A stretch of DNA of 64,000 nucleotides from Bacteroidota bacterium (GTDB taxonomy: Bacteria > Bacteroidota > Bacteroidia > Bacteroidales > TTA-H9): positions 1 through 64,000 of the forward strand of contig QKGM01000007.1 in NCBI GenBank assembly GCA_003250395.1. Reading direction: 5' to 3'. This document shows, in pieces, positions 8,619 to 17,269 of the stretch (position 1 is its first letter; each line of letters opens with the position of its first letter). The position numbers and the translations under genes are program-made. A model generated the notes under the pieces. The model saw only the letters and a program-made list of their open reading frames with translations. It did no database searches and was not told where the DNA came from.

Positions 8619-9149
8619 TTATTTTTTTAGGTAAATATCCAACAGGCCAGGAGGCAGGTTCATATAAAATTTCTGTTCTTCGCGTGCAATGCGGTCAATG
8701 AAAGGATCGGCCAAAGGGACAAGAATTTCGGTCCCCTCGCGATCAATGCTGAGGAGCGGATTATTGGAAAGGTCGTAAACATCAGCTATGGAGCCTACTA
8801 ATCCGGTATTGATATCTATTAGCTGAAATCCAATAATTTCGTGGTAGTAAAACTTGTTTCCTTCCAACCGGGGTAAGCGGGTTAACGGGAGATATAAATC
8901 ATAGCCAACTAACTGTTGAGCTTTTTCAATGGAGTCTATATCTTCAAGTTTGACATAGGCAAGCTGTTTATTGCCCATACTGATTTTCTGTATGAAAAAA
9001 GGTACCAGAGCATCATCTATATCAACCAAAACGCTATCGAGCTGTTGGTAAGCGAGCGGATCATCAACATCGAGCCAAAAGGAGAGTTCTCCCAGGTTGC
9101 CATGAGTCCGGCTTATATTTCCCAGTTGGAAGCAATCGTCTTTAGTCAT
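8619..9149 (-). CDS. rimM: Ribosome maturation factor RimM
   Basis: RimM helps mature the 16S rRNA 3' domain and binds ribosomal protein S19. The N-terminal barrel carries FQLGNISRTHGNLGELSFWL, and the C-terminal PRC-like barrel carries FYYHEIIGFQLIDINTGLVG, then ILVPLADPFI. The track start (9215) adds 22 residues lacking homology and overlaps the upstream gene by 55 bases. The ATG at 9149 gives a 176-residue protein of normal length and an 11-base gap to the arginase-fold gene. The usual partners rpsP and trmD are not beside it. Confidence 0.93.
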   Translation of the reverse strand: MTKDDCFQLGNISRTHGNLGELSFWLDVDDPLAYQQLDSVLVDIDDALVPFFIQKISMGNKQLAYVKLEDIDSIEKAQQLVGYDLYLPLTRLPRLEGNKFYYHEIIGFQLIDINTGLVGSIADVYDLSNNPLLSIDREGTEILVPLADPFIDRIAREEQKFYMNLPPGLLDIYLKK

Positions 9150-9160
9150 AAATGCCAGCT

Positions 9161-10351
9161 TTACATTAACTTCTGATATACCTGCCACCATCTGTCGGGA
9201 AGATCGTTGGAACATGCCGATTGGTAATCGCTATACGAGCATGGTACCAGGTAATGCCGGGCGAATTTGGTTTGCAGATAGGTCGGGCAGTTTACTTCCA
9301 TCCACCAACGGTCGCTTTTCGTGCTTTTATAGAAAATTACTTCATCTTTTTGTCCCTCTATGGCGACATAATATTTGAAGTAATGATCCTGTTCCTTTGT
9401 TTTAACCGGGAAATCATTCATCCTGTTGTAAAACCCTTCAACAAAGTACCATAGCATTTGAGCGATCAGGTGGGCGGTTTGCCCGTTACTGTCAAATTCA
9501 GGGTCATATTCATAGATACCCAACGAGGTAAGTTTGTCGCTCATACCGGCAAACCGCATAATCTGACATGCCTGTTCACCATAGAATCCATTCGGTGTGG
9601 CATTGGCGCATCCCGGAGCATCGCTTTGCCTGATTGAAGAAATGTCAAAAGAAAGCATGTCCGCGTTTCTTACCATTGGTTCCATTTCTTCGATGTTTCG
9701 ATTTACAAAACCTAGACGGTAGGTATCGAAAAACATTTTTTTCATAAGCCTTACCGCATCCTGATCGACGAAATAGGTCTGATAACCAATGTTGGTATAA
9801 TTAAACAGGTAATTGGGCTGATGCAGAATGATACGGCTGAGCCATGAACGTGACAGGCTGTCGGATGAATTCTCACCTATATCGAATCTTGAATCAACGG
9901 AGGCAATGTTGATGATTTGCCCTAGATTTTCGTATGCTTTGTAATTAGCCCATGACAGATGTTGCCCACCTCCGATTATGATGGGCAGAATACTCTTTTC
10001 AAGAAGCATTCCGACTATTTCAACAACCGCAACCCATGTGTCTTCAAGTGTGTTCCCGTTGAGCAGGTTTCCAAGGTCAACTATATTGAGTTGTTTCCTG
10101 GCGGGGAAAAGCTGGTAGAAAAAACGTCTGATTTCATCGGGCCCGTTCATTCGGGTACCCTGAAAATCTCTGCCCCGGTTCTCCGGAACACCTATAATGG
10201 CAATCTCTGCATCATCGAGATCTGGAAACGGTTTCTCGTTTGAATAGGTGCTTATCAGATGGCCCATGCGTTGATGGGAAAAATGTTCGGATTCGAAGAT
10301 GTCGGATGACACCGGGCTGAAGTACAGCGAAAGATCGGTCATGTTAGGCAT
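9161..10351 (-). CDS. Arginase/formimidoylglutamase-fold protein, degenerate metal site
   Basis: A 396-residue protein of the ureohydrolase fold. Recognisable landmarks are IAIIGVPENRGRDFQGTRMN (active-site strand), IIIGGGQHLSWANY (the GGxH motif), IASVDSRFDIG (position of DAHxD) and MLSFDISSIRQSDAPG (position of DxDxxDP). In true arginases and formimidoylglutamases these motifs supply the two Mn ligands. Here His of DAHxD is Arg and the second Asp of DxD is Ser, so the binuclear centre should be weakened or lost. An extra C-terminal extension of about 90 residues is present. It is first in an operon with rimM, trmN6 and the RuvC-like gene. It may be a non-catalytic relative or have altered chemistry. 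Confidence 0.75.
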   Translation of the reverse strand: MPNMTDLSLYFSPVSSDIFESEHFSHQRMGHLISTYSNEKPFPDLDDAEIAIIGVPENRGRDFQGTRMNGPDEIRRFFYQLFPARKQLNIVDLGNLLNGNTLEDTWVAVVEIVGMLLEKSILPIIIGGGQHLSWANYKAYENLGQIINIASVDSRFDIGENSSDSLSRSWLSRIILHQPNYLFNYTNIGYQTYFVDQDAVRLMKKMFFDTYRLGFVNRNIEEMEPMVRNADMLSFDISSIRQSDAPGCANATPNGFYGEQACQIMRFAGMSDKLTSLGIYEYDPEFDSNGQTAHLIAQMLWYFVEGFYNRMNDFPVKTKEQDHYFKYYVAIEGQKDEVIFYKSTKSDRWWMEVNCPTYLQTKFARHYLVPCSYSDYQSACSNDLPDRWWQVYQKLM

Positions 10352-10482
10352 TGTTCTTTTGAATTCAACAAGGCTTATACTGTTTCTTGGACAAAAAAGT
10401 TGCCGCTTGGCGTATTATACTCCTAATATTATCGTACAACAGGCAACCTGCCTGCTATATCAGTTATGGTATTTGTCGACCC

Positions 10483-12987
10483 TTAAGCTTTTTTAGGCTT
10501 TTTTTCTGATGTCTTTGATTTAGTCTTGCTCGCGGAAGTTTTTTTTACTTTGGCCTTTGCTTCAGTCGCAACATCCTTGGTTGTCTTTTTTGTAGGCTTT
10601 TTATCGGCAGTGGTTTTAGTCGCTGTTTTCTTTTTTGGAGCAGTCTCTTTTTTTGCAGCATCCGATTTCGGGCTTTTCGATTTTCCCTTCACAGCCATGT
10701 AAGCTTCCGAAAGTTGCCGGCAATCATCTAACGACAAGGTGGACGGGTCGGTTTTCTTTGGAATTGGGACATTCAGTTTTCCATTAGCTATGTAGGGTCC
10801 AAAACGTCCGTTCTTGATGATAATACTCTCGTCTTCGGCAAATGTTCTGATAATGCTCAGCCGGTCTTTTTCCTGTTTGGCAAGCATAATCTCTATTGCC
10901 TTTTCCTCGGTTACTGTGATGGGGTCAACAGAAGCAGGGAGGCTGTAGAATTTTTTCTGATGAAGCAGGTAAGGGCCAAATCTGCCTATGGCGGCAGTAA
11001 TGTCATCGTCCAGATACCGGCCAACCAGACGCGGAAATTTAAGCAAATCCAGCGCTTCGTTCAACGTGATGGTGTCCATCGACTGGCCTTTACGCAGACC
11101 TGCAAATTTTGGTTTTTCCCCTCCTTCGTTTTCTGTTTCTCCTAATTGGACAATGGGTCCAAACCTGGCTAGTTTAACACAAACCCTCTTTCCTGTTACC
11201 GGGTCTGTTCCAAGATCACGTTCTCCCTTCACTTTCTCTGTACTTTCGAGTGCTGTGTCAACAGTTTTATGGAAAGGGGTATAGAAAGATGCGATCATTT
11301 TGTTCCAAACCAACCTTCCTTCGGCAATCTCGTCGAAGTCTTTCTCAACGGTGGCAGTAAACTGGTAATCTACAATATCAGGGAAGTTTGTTACAAGGTA
11401 TTGGTTTACCAGTGAGCCTATATCAGTCGGGAACAACTTTCCCTTATCTGCTCCCACTTTTTCAGTTTTGACTTTAAAATCAGTTTTGCCGTTATGCAAT
11501 GTGATAACATCGTACTGACGAATAATCCCTGGTCTTTCACCCTTTTCAACATATTCTCGTTTCTGGATGGTACTGATAATCGGGGCATAGGTTGACGGGC
11601 GTCCGATTCCCAGTTCCTCAAGCTTTTTCACAAGGCTGGCTTCAGTATATCGGGGAGGTTGTTGCGAAAACTTCTGGGTTGCAGTAATTTCTCCTGCCTT
11701 CAGATCCTCACCCTTAGCTACTGGTGGTAACAATCCTTCTGTTTCATCTGAAAAGTCGTCATCAGTCGACTCGGTGTAAACCTTCAGGAAGCCGTCGAAT
11801 TTTATCACCTCTCCGCGGGCAATGAATTCTTCCTTTTCTGTTGTACTGATACCAATGTAAATATTGGTACGTTCGAGTTCGGCGTCTGCCATCTGGGAAG
11901 CAATGGTCCGTTTCCAGATCAGGTCATATAATCTTCGTTGTCCATCATCCGAACCTACTGCCTGCTGGTTAATGTATGTTGGGCGAATAGCTTCATGGGC
12001 TTCCTGGGCACCTTTCGTTTTTGTAGTGTATTGACGTACCTGACTATAATTGGTTCCCCAGTTTGTAACCACCTCGTGCTTTATCGAAGCGATAGCCGAC
12101 TCACTTAAGTTGACGCTGTCGGTACGCATGTAGGTGATGTAACCAGCTTCGTAAAGCTGCTGGGCAAGAGCCATTGTACGGGCTACCGGGTAGCCAAGCT
12201 TCCTTGCCGCCTCCTGTTGTAACGTGGAGGTGGTGAATGGTGGGGCAGGTGATTTCTTTCCAGGTTTTTTCTCCACTTCCGATACCCGGAACCCGGCATT
12301 TTTAAGCAATTCCAGAAACGCTATTGTTTCTTCAGCATTCGAAAAACGACGGTTTAATTCTCCCGTCAGAATGCCTTCTCCTTTATCGTTGTTTACAAAA
12401 AACTTACCAACAACCCGATACCAGCTCGTTACTTTAAACTCTTTGATTTCTTCTTCCCTGTCAACAATAAGCCTTACAGCAACCGATTGAACCCGGCCTG
12501 CCGAAAGAGATGGCTTCACTTTCCGCCAAAGTACAGGAGATAATTCATAACCGACCAACCGGTCGAGTACACGCCTGGCCTGTTGCGCATTGACAAGATT
12601 GATGTCGATTGAACGGGGAGCCTTTATGGCTCTGGTGATTGCCTGTTTCGTAATTTCATGGAATACAATCCTGCGGGTTTTCGCGATGTCAAGATTTAAT
12701 GCTTCTGCCAAATGCCAGCTGATTGCTTCTCCTTCGCGGTCTTCATCGGAAGCCAGCCAGACGGTTTCAGCCTCTTTAGCCGCTTTTCTGAGGTCGTTCA
12801 CAACCTTGATCTTGTCGGATGGTATTTCGTAGTCGGGCTGAAAGTTTTTATTGAGGTCTACTCCAAGTTGTTTTTTGTTCAGATCACGAATATGACCGAA
12901 ACTTGACTTCACCACATAGTCTTCTCCCAGAAAGCCTTCAATGGTCTTTGCTTTTGCTGGCGACTCAACGATTACTAGGTTTTTCAC
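10483..12987 (-). CDS. topA: DNA topoisomerase I
   Basis: Type IA topoisomerase, relaxes negative supercoils. The 834-residue protein has the TOPRIM domain (NLVIVESPAKAKTIEGFLGE, then SDEDREGEAISWHLAEAL), the active-site Tyr in YITYMRTDSVNLS (about residue 300), and GIGRPSTYAPI. The C-terminus lacks Cys4 zinc fingers. Instead it carries about three short repeats built around FGPxxxxG (ARFGPIVQLGE, GRFGPYLLHQKKF, GRFGPYIANGK), then a Lys/Ala/Thr-rich histone-like tail of about 65 residues, common in Bacteroidetes TopA. It is divergent from miaB, with a TACCTTTG box on its own strand at 13023-13030. Confidence 0.96.
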   Translation of the reverse strand: MKNLVIVESPAKAKTIEGFLGEDYVVKSSFGHIRDLNKKQLGVDLNKNFQPDYEIPSDKIKVVNDLRKAAKEAETVWLASDEDREGEAISWHLAEALNLDIAKTRRIVFHEITKQAITRAIKAPRSIDINLVNAQQARRVLDRLVGYELSPVLWRKVKPSLSAGRVQSVAVRLIVDREEEIKEFKVTSWYRVVGKFFVNNDKGEGILTGELNRRFSNAEETIAFLELLKNAGFRVSEVEKKPGKKSPAPPFTTSTLQQEAARKLGYPVARTMALAQQLYEAGYITYMRTDSVNLSESAIASIKHEVVTNWGTNYSQVRQYTTKTKGAQEAHEAIRPTYINQQAVGSDDGQRRLYDLIWKRTIASQMADAELERTNIYIGISTTEKEEFIARGEVIKFDGFLKVYTESTDDDFSDETEGLLPPVAKGEDLKAGEITATQKFSQQPPRYTEASLVKKLEELGIGRPSTYAPIISTIQKREYVEKGERPGIIRQYDVITLHNGKTDFKVKTEKVGADKGKLFPTDIGSLVNQYLVTNFPDIVDYQFTATVEKDFDEIAEGRLVWNKMIASFYTPFHKTVDTALESTEKVKGERDLGTDPVTGKRVCVKLARFGPIVQLGETENEGGEKPKFAGLRKGQSMDTITLNEALDLLKFPRLVGRYLDDDITAAIGRFGPYLLHQKKFYSLPASVDPITVTEEKAIEIMLAKQEKDRLSIIRTFAEDESIIIKNGRFGPYIANGKLNVPIPKKTDPSTLSLDDCRQLSEAYMAVKGKSKSPKSDAAKKETAPKKKTATKTTADKKPTKKTTKDVATEAKAKVKKTSASKTKSKTSEKKPKKA

Positions 12988-13022
12988 TACTTCTTATATT
13001 ATGTATGTACGGAATTGCGGTG

Positions 13023-13030
13023 CAAAGGTA
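13023..13030 (-). promoter_or_regulatory. Bacteroidetes -7 promoter box for topA
   Basis: The minus strand reads TACCTTTG, an exact TAnnTTTG match, about 36 bases upstream of the topA start codon. TTG triplets lie upstream at 16 and 21 bases, not the ideal 19. Confidence 0.6.
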
Positions 13031-13100
13031 TAACAATACAGTTATGCAATTCAACACTTGGCGGTGTAAACTGTTAGTCAACCGGGTTGTTTCTTTTGAG

Positions 13101-13108
13101 TATTTTTG
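13101..13108 (+). promoter_or_regulatory. Bacteroidetes -7 promoter box for miaB
   Basis: TATTTTTG matches TAnnTTTG. Transcription would start near 13115, at the left foot of a strong hairpin (13115-13137) and 55 bases before the miaB ATG. Confidence 0.55.
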
Positions 13109-13114
13109 CAGCAG

Positions 13115-13137
13115 CGCTTCCCTTTTAGCGGGAAGCG
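13115..13137 (+). promoter_or_regulatory. 5' leader hairpin of miaB, terminator-like
   Basis: CGCTTCCC (13115-13122), a 7-base loop and GGGAAGCG (13130-13137) form a perfect 8-bp stem, followed by TTTTGGTTT. It lies between the predicted transcription start and the miaB ATG. It could be a 5' stabilising stem or an attenuator. Confidence 0.5.
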
Positions 13138-13169
13138 TTTTGGTTTATGAATTTTTTAACCTGTTATAT

Positions 13170-14504
13170 ATGTCTGAGGGTAAGGCTTTTTATATAGAGA
13201 CCTATGGCTGCCAGATGAACTTTTCTGACAGCGAAATTGTGGCATCGGTTCTGAGGGATGCCGGCTATCAATTTGTTGACAATGCCGGACAGGCTGGTTT
13301 AATTCTGATTAATACCTGCTCTATCCGTGATAAGGCTGAAAAGAGAATATGGAAGCGGTTAAGGGAATTGCATGCTTTTCGTAAGAAGAATCATGCTATA
13401 CAGATTGGTGTTATCGGGTGCATGGCTGAGAGGCTTAAAGATGAGTTGCTCGAAAGTGGTTTTTCGGTTGATTTGGTTGCAGGCCCAGATGCTTACCGTG
13501 TTCTCCCGACATTACTGACTGAAGTCGACGGGGGGCAGAAGGCGGCCAATATAGAGTTATCGGCCGAGGAAACTTATGATGACATTCAGCCGGTAAAGTA
13601 CCACAGCAACGGTGTCTCTTCTTTTATCAGCATCATGCGTGGATGTGAAAATTTCTGTGCCTACTGTGTTGTCCCGTTTACACGGGGCCGTGAACGAAGC
13701 CGTGACCCGCGTACTATCGTGAATGAGGCTGCCAGGTTATTTGACGAAGGTTTCCGTGAAGTGACTCTCCTTGGCCAGAATGTTAATTCCTATCGTTGGG
13801 ACGCTGACGGTGTCGTGACATCTTTTCCGGATCTGATGGGGCAGGTGGCTGCTATCAGCCCTATGCTCAGGGTAAGGTTTACCACTTCGCATCCAAAGGA
13901 TCTCAGCGATGATCTGCTTCGTGTAATGGTTTCTTATCCCAATATATGCAGGTCGGTACACCTCGCGGTACAATCGGGGAGCAATCGTGTTTTAAAACTG
14001 ATGAACCGTCGTTATACCCGCGAATGGTATCTGGAAAGGGTGGCTTCTATCAGGCACTATATGCCCGACTGTACCCTTTCAACCGATATTATAGCCGGCT
14101 TCTGCAGCGAGACCGATGAAGATCATGCCGATACCATTAGCCTGATGCAGGAAGCTGCCTTTGATAGCGCTTTCATGTTCAGGTATTCTGAAAGATCGGG
14201 CACGCTTGCATCGAAGCGCTACCCTGATGATGTTCCGGATGAGGTAAAAGCTGCCCGGCTCTCGGAGATCATCGCCCTTCAACAGAAATTATCTGCCAGG
14301 TCAAATCGTGCCGATATCGGGAAAGTACTCGAAGTACTCGTGGAGGGATCCTCAAAGCGCTCACCTGATTTCCTGATGGGCCGTACAAGCGGGAATAAGG
14401 TTGTGGTGTTTCCCGACAGGGGAAATAAACCGGGTGATTACGTTATGGTTAAGATTACAGGGAGTACTCCGGCTACACTGAAAGGCATAATAGCCGCTGT
14501 TTAA
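13170..14504 (+). CDS. miaB: tRNA-2-methylthio-N6-dimethylallyladenosine synthase MiaB
   Basis: Radical-SAM methylthiotransferase that converts i6A37 to ms2i6A37 in tRNAs reading UNN codons. The UPF0004 domain shows FYIETYGCQMNFSDSEIV, NTCSIRDKAEKR and VIGCMAERL, with three cysteines for the auxiliary 4Fe-4S cluster. The radical-SAM motif is MRGCENFCAYCVVPFTRGRE (CxxxCxxC). A C-terminal TRAM domain ends in DYVMVKITGSTPATLKGII. The track start at 12903 lies inside topA and before the promoter; ATG at 13170 gives 444 residues, normal for the family, and begins MSEGKAFYIETYGC. Confidence 0.95.
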   Translation: MSEGKAFYIETYGCQMNFSDSEIVASVLRDAGYQFVDNAGQAGLILINTCSIRDKAEKRIWKRLRELHAFRKKNHAIQIGVIGCMAERLKDELLESGFSVDLVAGPDAYRVLPTLLTEVDGGQKAANIELSAEETYDDIQPVKYHSNGVSSFISIMRGCENFCAYCVVPFTRGRERSRDPRTIVNEAARLFDEGFREVTLLGQNVNSYRWDADGVVTSFPDLMGQVAAISPMLRVRFTTSHPKDLSDDLLRVMVSYPNICRSVHLAVQSGSNRVLKLMNRRYTREWYLERVASIRHYMPDCTLSTDIIAGFCSETDEDHADTISLMQEAAFDSAFMFRYSERSGTLASKRYPDDVPDEVKAARLSEIIALQQKLSARSNRADIGKVLEVLVEGSSKRSPDFLMGRTSGNKVVVFPDRGNKPGDYVMVKITGSTPATLKGIIAAV

Positions 14505-15089
14505 ACAAACTGCAAAACTCCGGTATAGAGGAGCGTCAGCGTTTGATGTTGGTAATCAGTTGTATATACTGGTAATTACAAACTATTTCAGATTTCACGC
14601 TTCAGGTGTGTATAAAAGTATGTGGCCGATAGCTACATCACCAGCTTTTTTGGGGCTGGTATTCGGGCTGACGTTCTCCAGAAAACCACATTATTCTACC
14701 ACAAACCACAATTTGTCAAATCATTGACAAACAGGGGTCATACATAGTGTAGGTTCGTTCTCGCTTCGAAGCAGCTTCGAAGCAGTTTCGTTGAAAAACG
14801 AAACCGAACCGAAACCATATCGGACGAACCCTTGTTTTGGTATAACCCTGGTAGGCGTCCGATTTGTTCAGAAATACCACAATGGCAAATTCATTTGATG
14901 ATTAGAATGTTAAATGATCAATTTGTTATGGGGTTTTGCGATCATTTCGATTCGTGCATGTAGCCCGGATTTTGGAAGGGTCATACCGAATTGAGGAATG
15001 ATTACATTTTAAGTCGGAAATGAGATTGTTGAATACAATCTGCCTGTTGCCAGAGCCTTTACAGTCATGATTAATCGCATATCTGGTGA
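14505..15089. other. Gene-free interval with palindromes
   Basis: No credible ORF. The interval contains a 7-bp inverted repeat TTGTCAA-ATCA-TTGACAA (14713-14730) and the compound palindromic element at 14752-14830 described separately. No tRNA-like structure was recognised. Confidence 0.5.
14752..14830. repeat. Compound palindromic element, 79 bases
   Basis: An outer stem GGTTCGT (14752-14758) / ACGAACC (14824-14830) encloses two tandem copies of the perfect 10-bp palindrome GCTTCGAAGC (14763-14772 and 14774-14783, 11-base period). These are followed by a hairpin GTTTCGTT-GAAA-AACGAAAC (14785-14804). It could form a branched RNA or cruciform. No flanking transposase or T-run was seen. Confidence 0.6.
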
Positions 15090-15398
15090 GATGTTGGCGG
15101 TCTTTCCGGTTTGTATAATGTATTTACCAATGAATGGTGTTGTTCTGCCAGGGAATTGACGAATAACCCGGGCCAGGTTTATACCTTAACCAGTTCTCTG
15201 GAAGGAGGCAACAATCGGTCCTTTGCCCCGGCCAGTGACTTCTCCAACACCTTAAAGGAAATGGAGGAGGAACCGGACGAGCATGTTTTTTACATGAGCG
15301 TGCCCAATACGTAAGTAAGCCTTGCACAGCAAAACCGGTGGGTGCTATACTCCGTTAAAGCCGGGTATCGGTTCAGCTTCATGAAGAGATTGCGTTAA
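15090..15398 (+). pseudogene. Decayed C-terminal fragment, possibly outer-membrane barrel
   Basis: One frame stays open from about 15090 (DVGGLSGLYNVFTNEW), passes the 67-residue track ORF (15111-15314, TTG start), crosses a single TAA at 15312, and continues in the same frame as VSLAQQNRWVLYSVKAGYRF then SFMKRLR to a TAA at 15396-15398. The last part resembles the terminal strands of an outer-membrane beta-barrel. Upstream the frame is closed by stops (for example 15072 and 15087) and has no start signal. I read this as a relic with an internal stop. Family assignment is tentative and chance openness cannot be excluded. Confidence 0.3.
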
Positions 15399-15586
15399 TA
15401 AATTATTAATTCTCTGTTCTGAGACTGACCCTGAATATGATTTCAGGCCTCGGCCCTTGTTTCAGGTTTTACCCGGGGAAGTGGAGAGGGAGTTAAGTTA
15501 AAGTGATTGAATATCAGGGATTGTGGTCAAGCTAAGAATCCAGAAGGTTGTTCTTCCTGATTTTATTTCAAGTATTACATAACAGC

Positions 15587-16261
15587 TCAGTAGTCTGACA
15601 GCATTGATCTCAGATTATCAAACTTATGGCGATAGTCGTCCATGGCCAGTTTGATTACCTGTTGAGCTTCATCTGCGCCATATACATGGGTTACTTCAGC
15701 ATTTCGTTTGTCACGGCCAGGCAGATCTTTATAGGTTAGAAAATAGTGTTTTAGCCGTTCGATAATCAACTCGGGCAATTGTTCCAGATCTTTATATTCG
15801 CCGTATATAAGATCGTTTTCAAGAATGGCGATTATTTTATCATCAGCCTCACTCCCGTCAATCATCCTCAATCCGCCTATTGGCCTTGCCATAACAAGGA
15901 TATCGCCATGGGTTATATCCTTTTCTGTCAGGATACAAATATCTAATGGATCGCCATCTCCTTTTACATTTTCGCGCCCTGTTTTCTCGGCGCAGAAGTT
16001 TCCAACCCTTTCGGCACAGTAGGTTTGAGGGATGAATCCATAAAGTGCCGGAACAGTGTTGCTGTATTTCTGGGGCCTGTCGAGCCTTAGGTAGCCAGTG
16101 GCTTTATCCACTTCATATTTAACAGTATCTGTTGGAACCATTTCAATATAGCAGGTAATTACCTCCGGAGCTTGTGCACCTATTTCTACCCCGTGCCAGG
16201 GGTGACTTTTGTAGCGAAGTCCCATCAGTTTTCCGATGGGATCCATGATTGAGTTGGCCAT
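15587..16261 (-). CDS. ppa: Inorganic pyrophosphatase, family I
   Basis: Soluble Mg-dependent hydrolysis of pyrophosphate to phosphate, pulling biosynthetic reactions forward. The 224-residue protein carries the family I signature DGDPLDICILTE (the D-[SGDN]-D-[PE]-[LIVMF]-D-x2-[LIVMGAC] pattern), with further active-site residues in MIDGSEADDKIIAIL and HYFLTYKDLP. The N-terminal HPWHGVEIG segment is typical of the longer Bacteroidetes form. It is divergent from the polysaccharide export operon. The neighbouring ATP sulfurylase (cysDN) makes pyrophosphate, so pyrophosphate removal is functionally relevant, but linkage is inference. Confidence 0.94.
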   Translation of the reverse strand: MANSIMDPIGKLMGLRYKSHPWHGVEIGAQAPEVITCYIEMVPTDTVKYEVDKATGYLRLDRPQKYSNTVPALYGFIPQTYCAERVGNFCAEKTGRENVKGDGDPLDICILTEKDITHGDILVMARPIGGLRMIDGSEADDKIIAILENDLIYGEYKDLEQLPELIIERLKHYFLTYKDLPGRDKRNAEVTHVYGADEAQQVIKLAMDDYRHKFDNLRSMLSDY

Positions 16262-16401
16262 TTTTTCGATATTAACTGGGGAAAAAAGTAATCTAATATT
16301 ATAACAACGTTAAAGAGGGGTAAAAGGTTGAAATAATCGTGATCAATCGAACCATATAGCTGATGATTGGTTACTTGTGTGTAAAATTAGGTAAAAACAC
16401 T

Positions 16402-16409
16402 TACCTTTG
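16402..16409 (+). promoter_or_regulatory. Bacteroidetes -7 promoter box for the wza-wzc operon
   Basis: TACCTTTG matches TAnnTTTG. It lies inside the longer track ORF (start 16363), which therefore cannot be the translation start. The first ATG after it is at 16438. Confidence 0.6.
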
Positions 16410-16437
16410 CCTCGTTAGACATATAAACGATTATTTC

Positions 16438-17259
16438 ATGAACGTTAGTGAACAACAATTCCTGATGGAAAACAACTTTTTATCAAGGAGCAGAAACTCC
16501 TTATGGCTACTTATCCTTATTGTCTTGTTAACAGCATCCTGTGTTCCTCAAAAGAAAATTAAATATTTACAATCTGTCGTAGAAACTGACTCGAGCAGGA
16601 GTTTTGTCTACACTCCTTCTCCGGATTACCGAATTCGGGTAGGAGACAATTTGTATATTAAAGTTCAGAGTTTTGATGAAAAGACTTATCGTTTTTTCAA
16701 TCCTGACGGGGGAAACATAAACTCCAACGCGATGTACAATGATGCTGGTATATACCTCAACAGCTATCTGGTAGATAATGAGGGTTTTATTTCCTTTCCC
16801 TACATAGGGAAGGTACAGATTTTGAATCAAACTGTTGATGAAGTTAAGGCAACAATGCAGTCGATTATCGATCAGTACCTGAAAGAAACAACCCTGATTG
16901 TGAAAATGGTGAGCTTTAAGATTACAATTCTGGGTGAGATTAAGATGCCGGGCAGCTATCCTATTTACCAGGACAGGCTCAATATATTTGAGGCTATTGC
17001 GAAAGCAGGTGATCTGTCTGATTTTGCAAACCGGTCGCGTGTTGTGCTGCTTCGGAAGACAAAGGATGGCGTTCAGATGCACCGGCTTGATCTTACCCGG
17101 CAGGATATTCTGGAGTCGCCTTATTTCTTTCTGCAACCGAATGATATTCTGTATATAGAACCTCTGCGCGGGAAGCAATTTGCTTTCTCCCAGTTTCCAT
17201 ATACAATTCTCTTCTCGCTTATCAGCAGTACGTTGTTAATAATGAATTATTTCAAATAA
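16438..17259 (+). CDS. Polysaccharide export outer-membrane lipoprotein (Wza-like)
   Basis: A lipoprotein of about 273 residues. The start is ATG 16438 (MNVSEQQFL) or 16465 (MENNFLSRS). The signal sequence LWLLILIVLLTASCVPQKK has a lipobox ending in Cys. A Poly_export domain follows (YRIRVGDNLYIKVQSFDEKTYR ending in INSNAMYND), then an SLBB-type domain (ITILGEIKMPGSYPIYQ, then LNIFEAIAKAGDLSDFANRS). There is a C-terminal membrane segment (FPYTILFSLISSTLLIMNYF), as in Wza/BexD proteins. It forms the outer-membrane exit channel for capsule or exopolysaccharide. The Wzc-like kinase gene starts 10 bases downstream. Confidence 0.88.
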   Translation: MNVSEQQFLMENNFLSRSRNSLWLLILIVLLTASCVPQKKIKYLQSVVETDSSRSFVYTPSPDYRIRVGDNLYIKVQSFDEKTYRFFNPDGGNINSNAMYNDAGIYLNSYLVDNEGFISFPYIGKVQILNQTVDEVKATMQSIIDQYLKETTLIVKMVSFKITILGEIKMPGSYPIYQDRLNIFEAIAKAGDLSDFANRSRVVLLRKTKDGVQMHRLDLTRQDILESPYFFLQPNDILYIEPLRGKQFAFSQFPYTILFSLISSTLLIMNYFK

Positions 17260-17269
17260 AGAAATCACT

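Noticed and set aside
10440-10454. Hairpin CAGGCA-ACC-TGCCTG after topA
   Set aside because: The stem is only 6 bp and lacks a T-run on either strand; too weak to call as a terminator.
12903-13169. N-terminal extension of miaB in the track ORF
   Set aside because: It overlaps topA on the opposite strand and contains the promoter and hairpin; the family N-terminus begins at 13170.
14752-14830. Possible integron attC site
   Set aside because: Length fits, but the required R'/R'' core sites (GTTRRRY and RYYYAAC) were not found at the ends, and no integrase or cassette genes are nearby.
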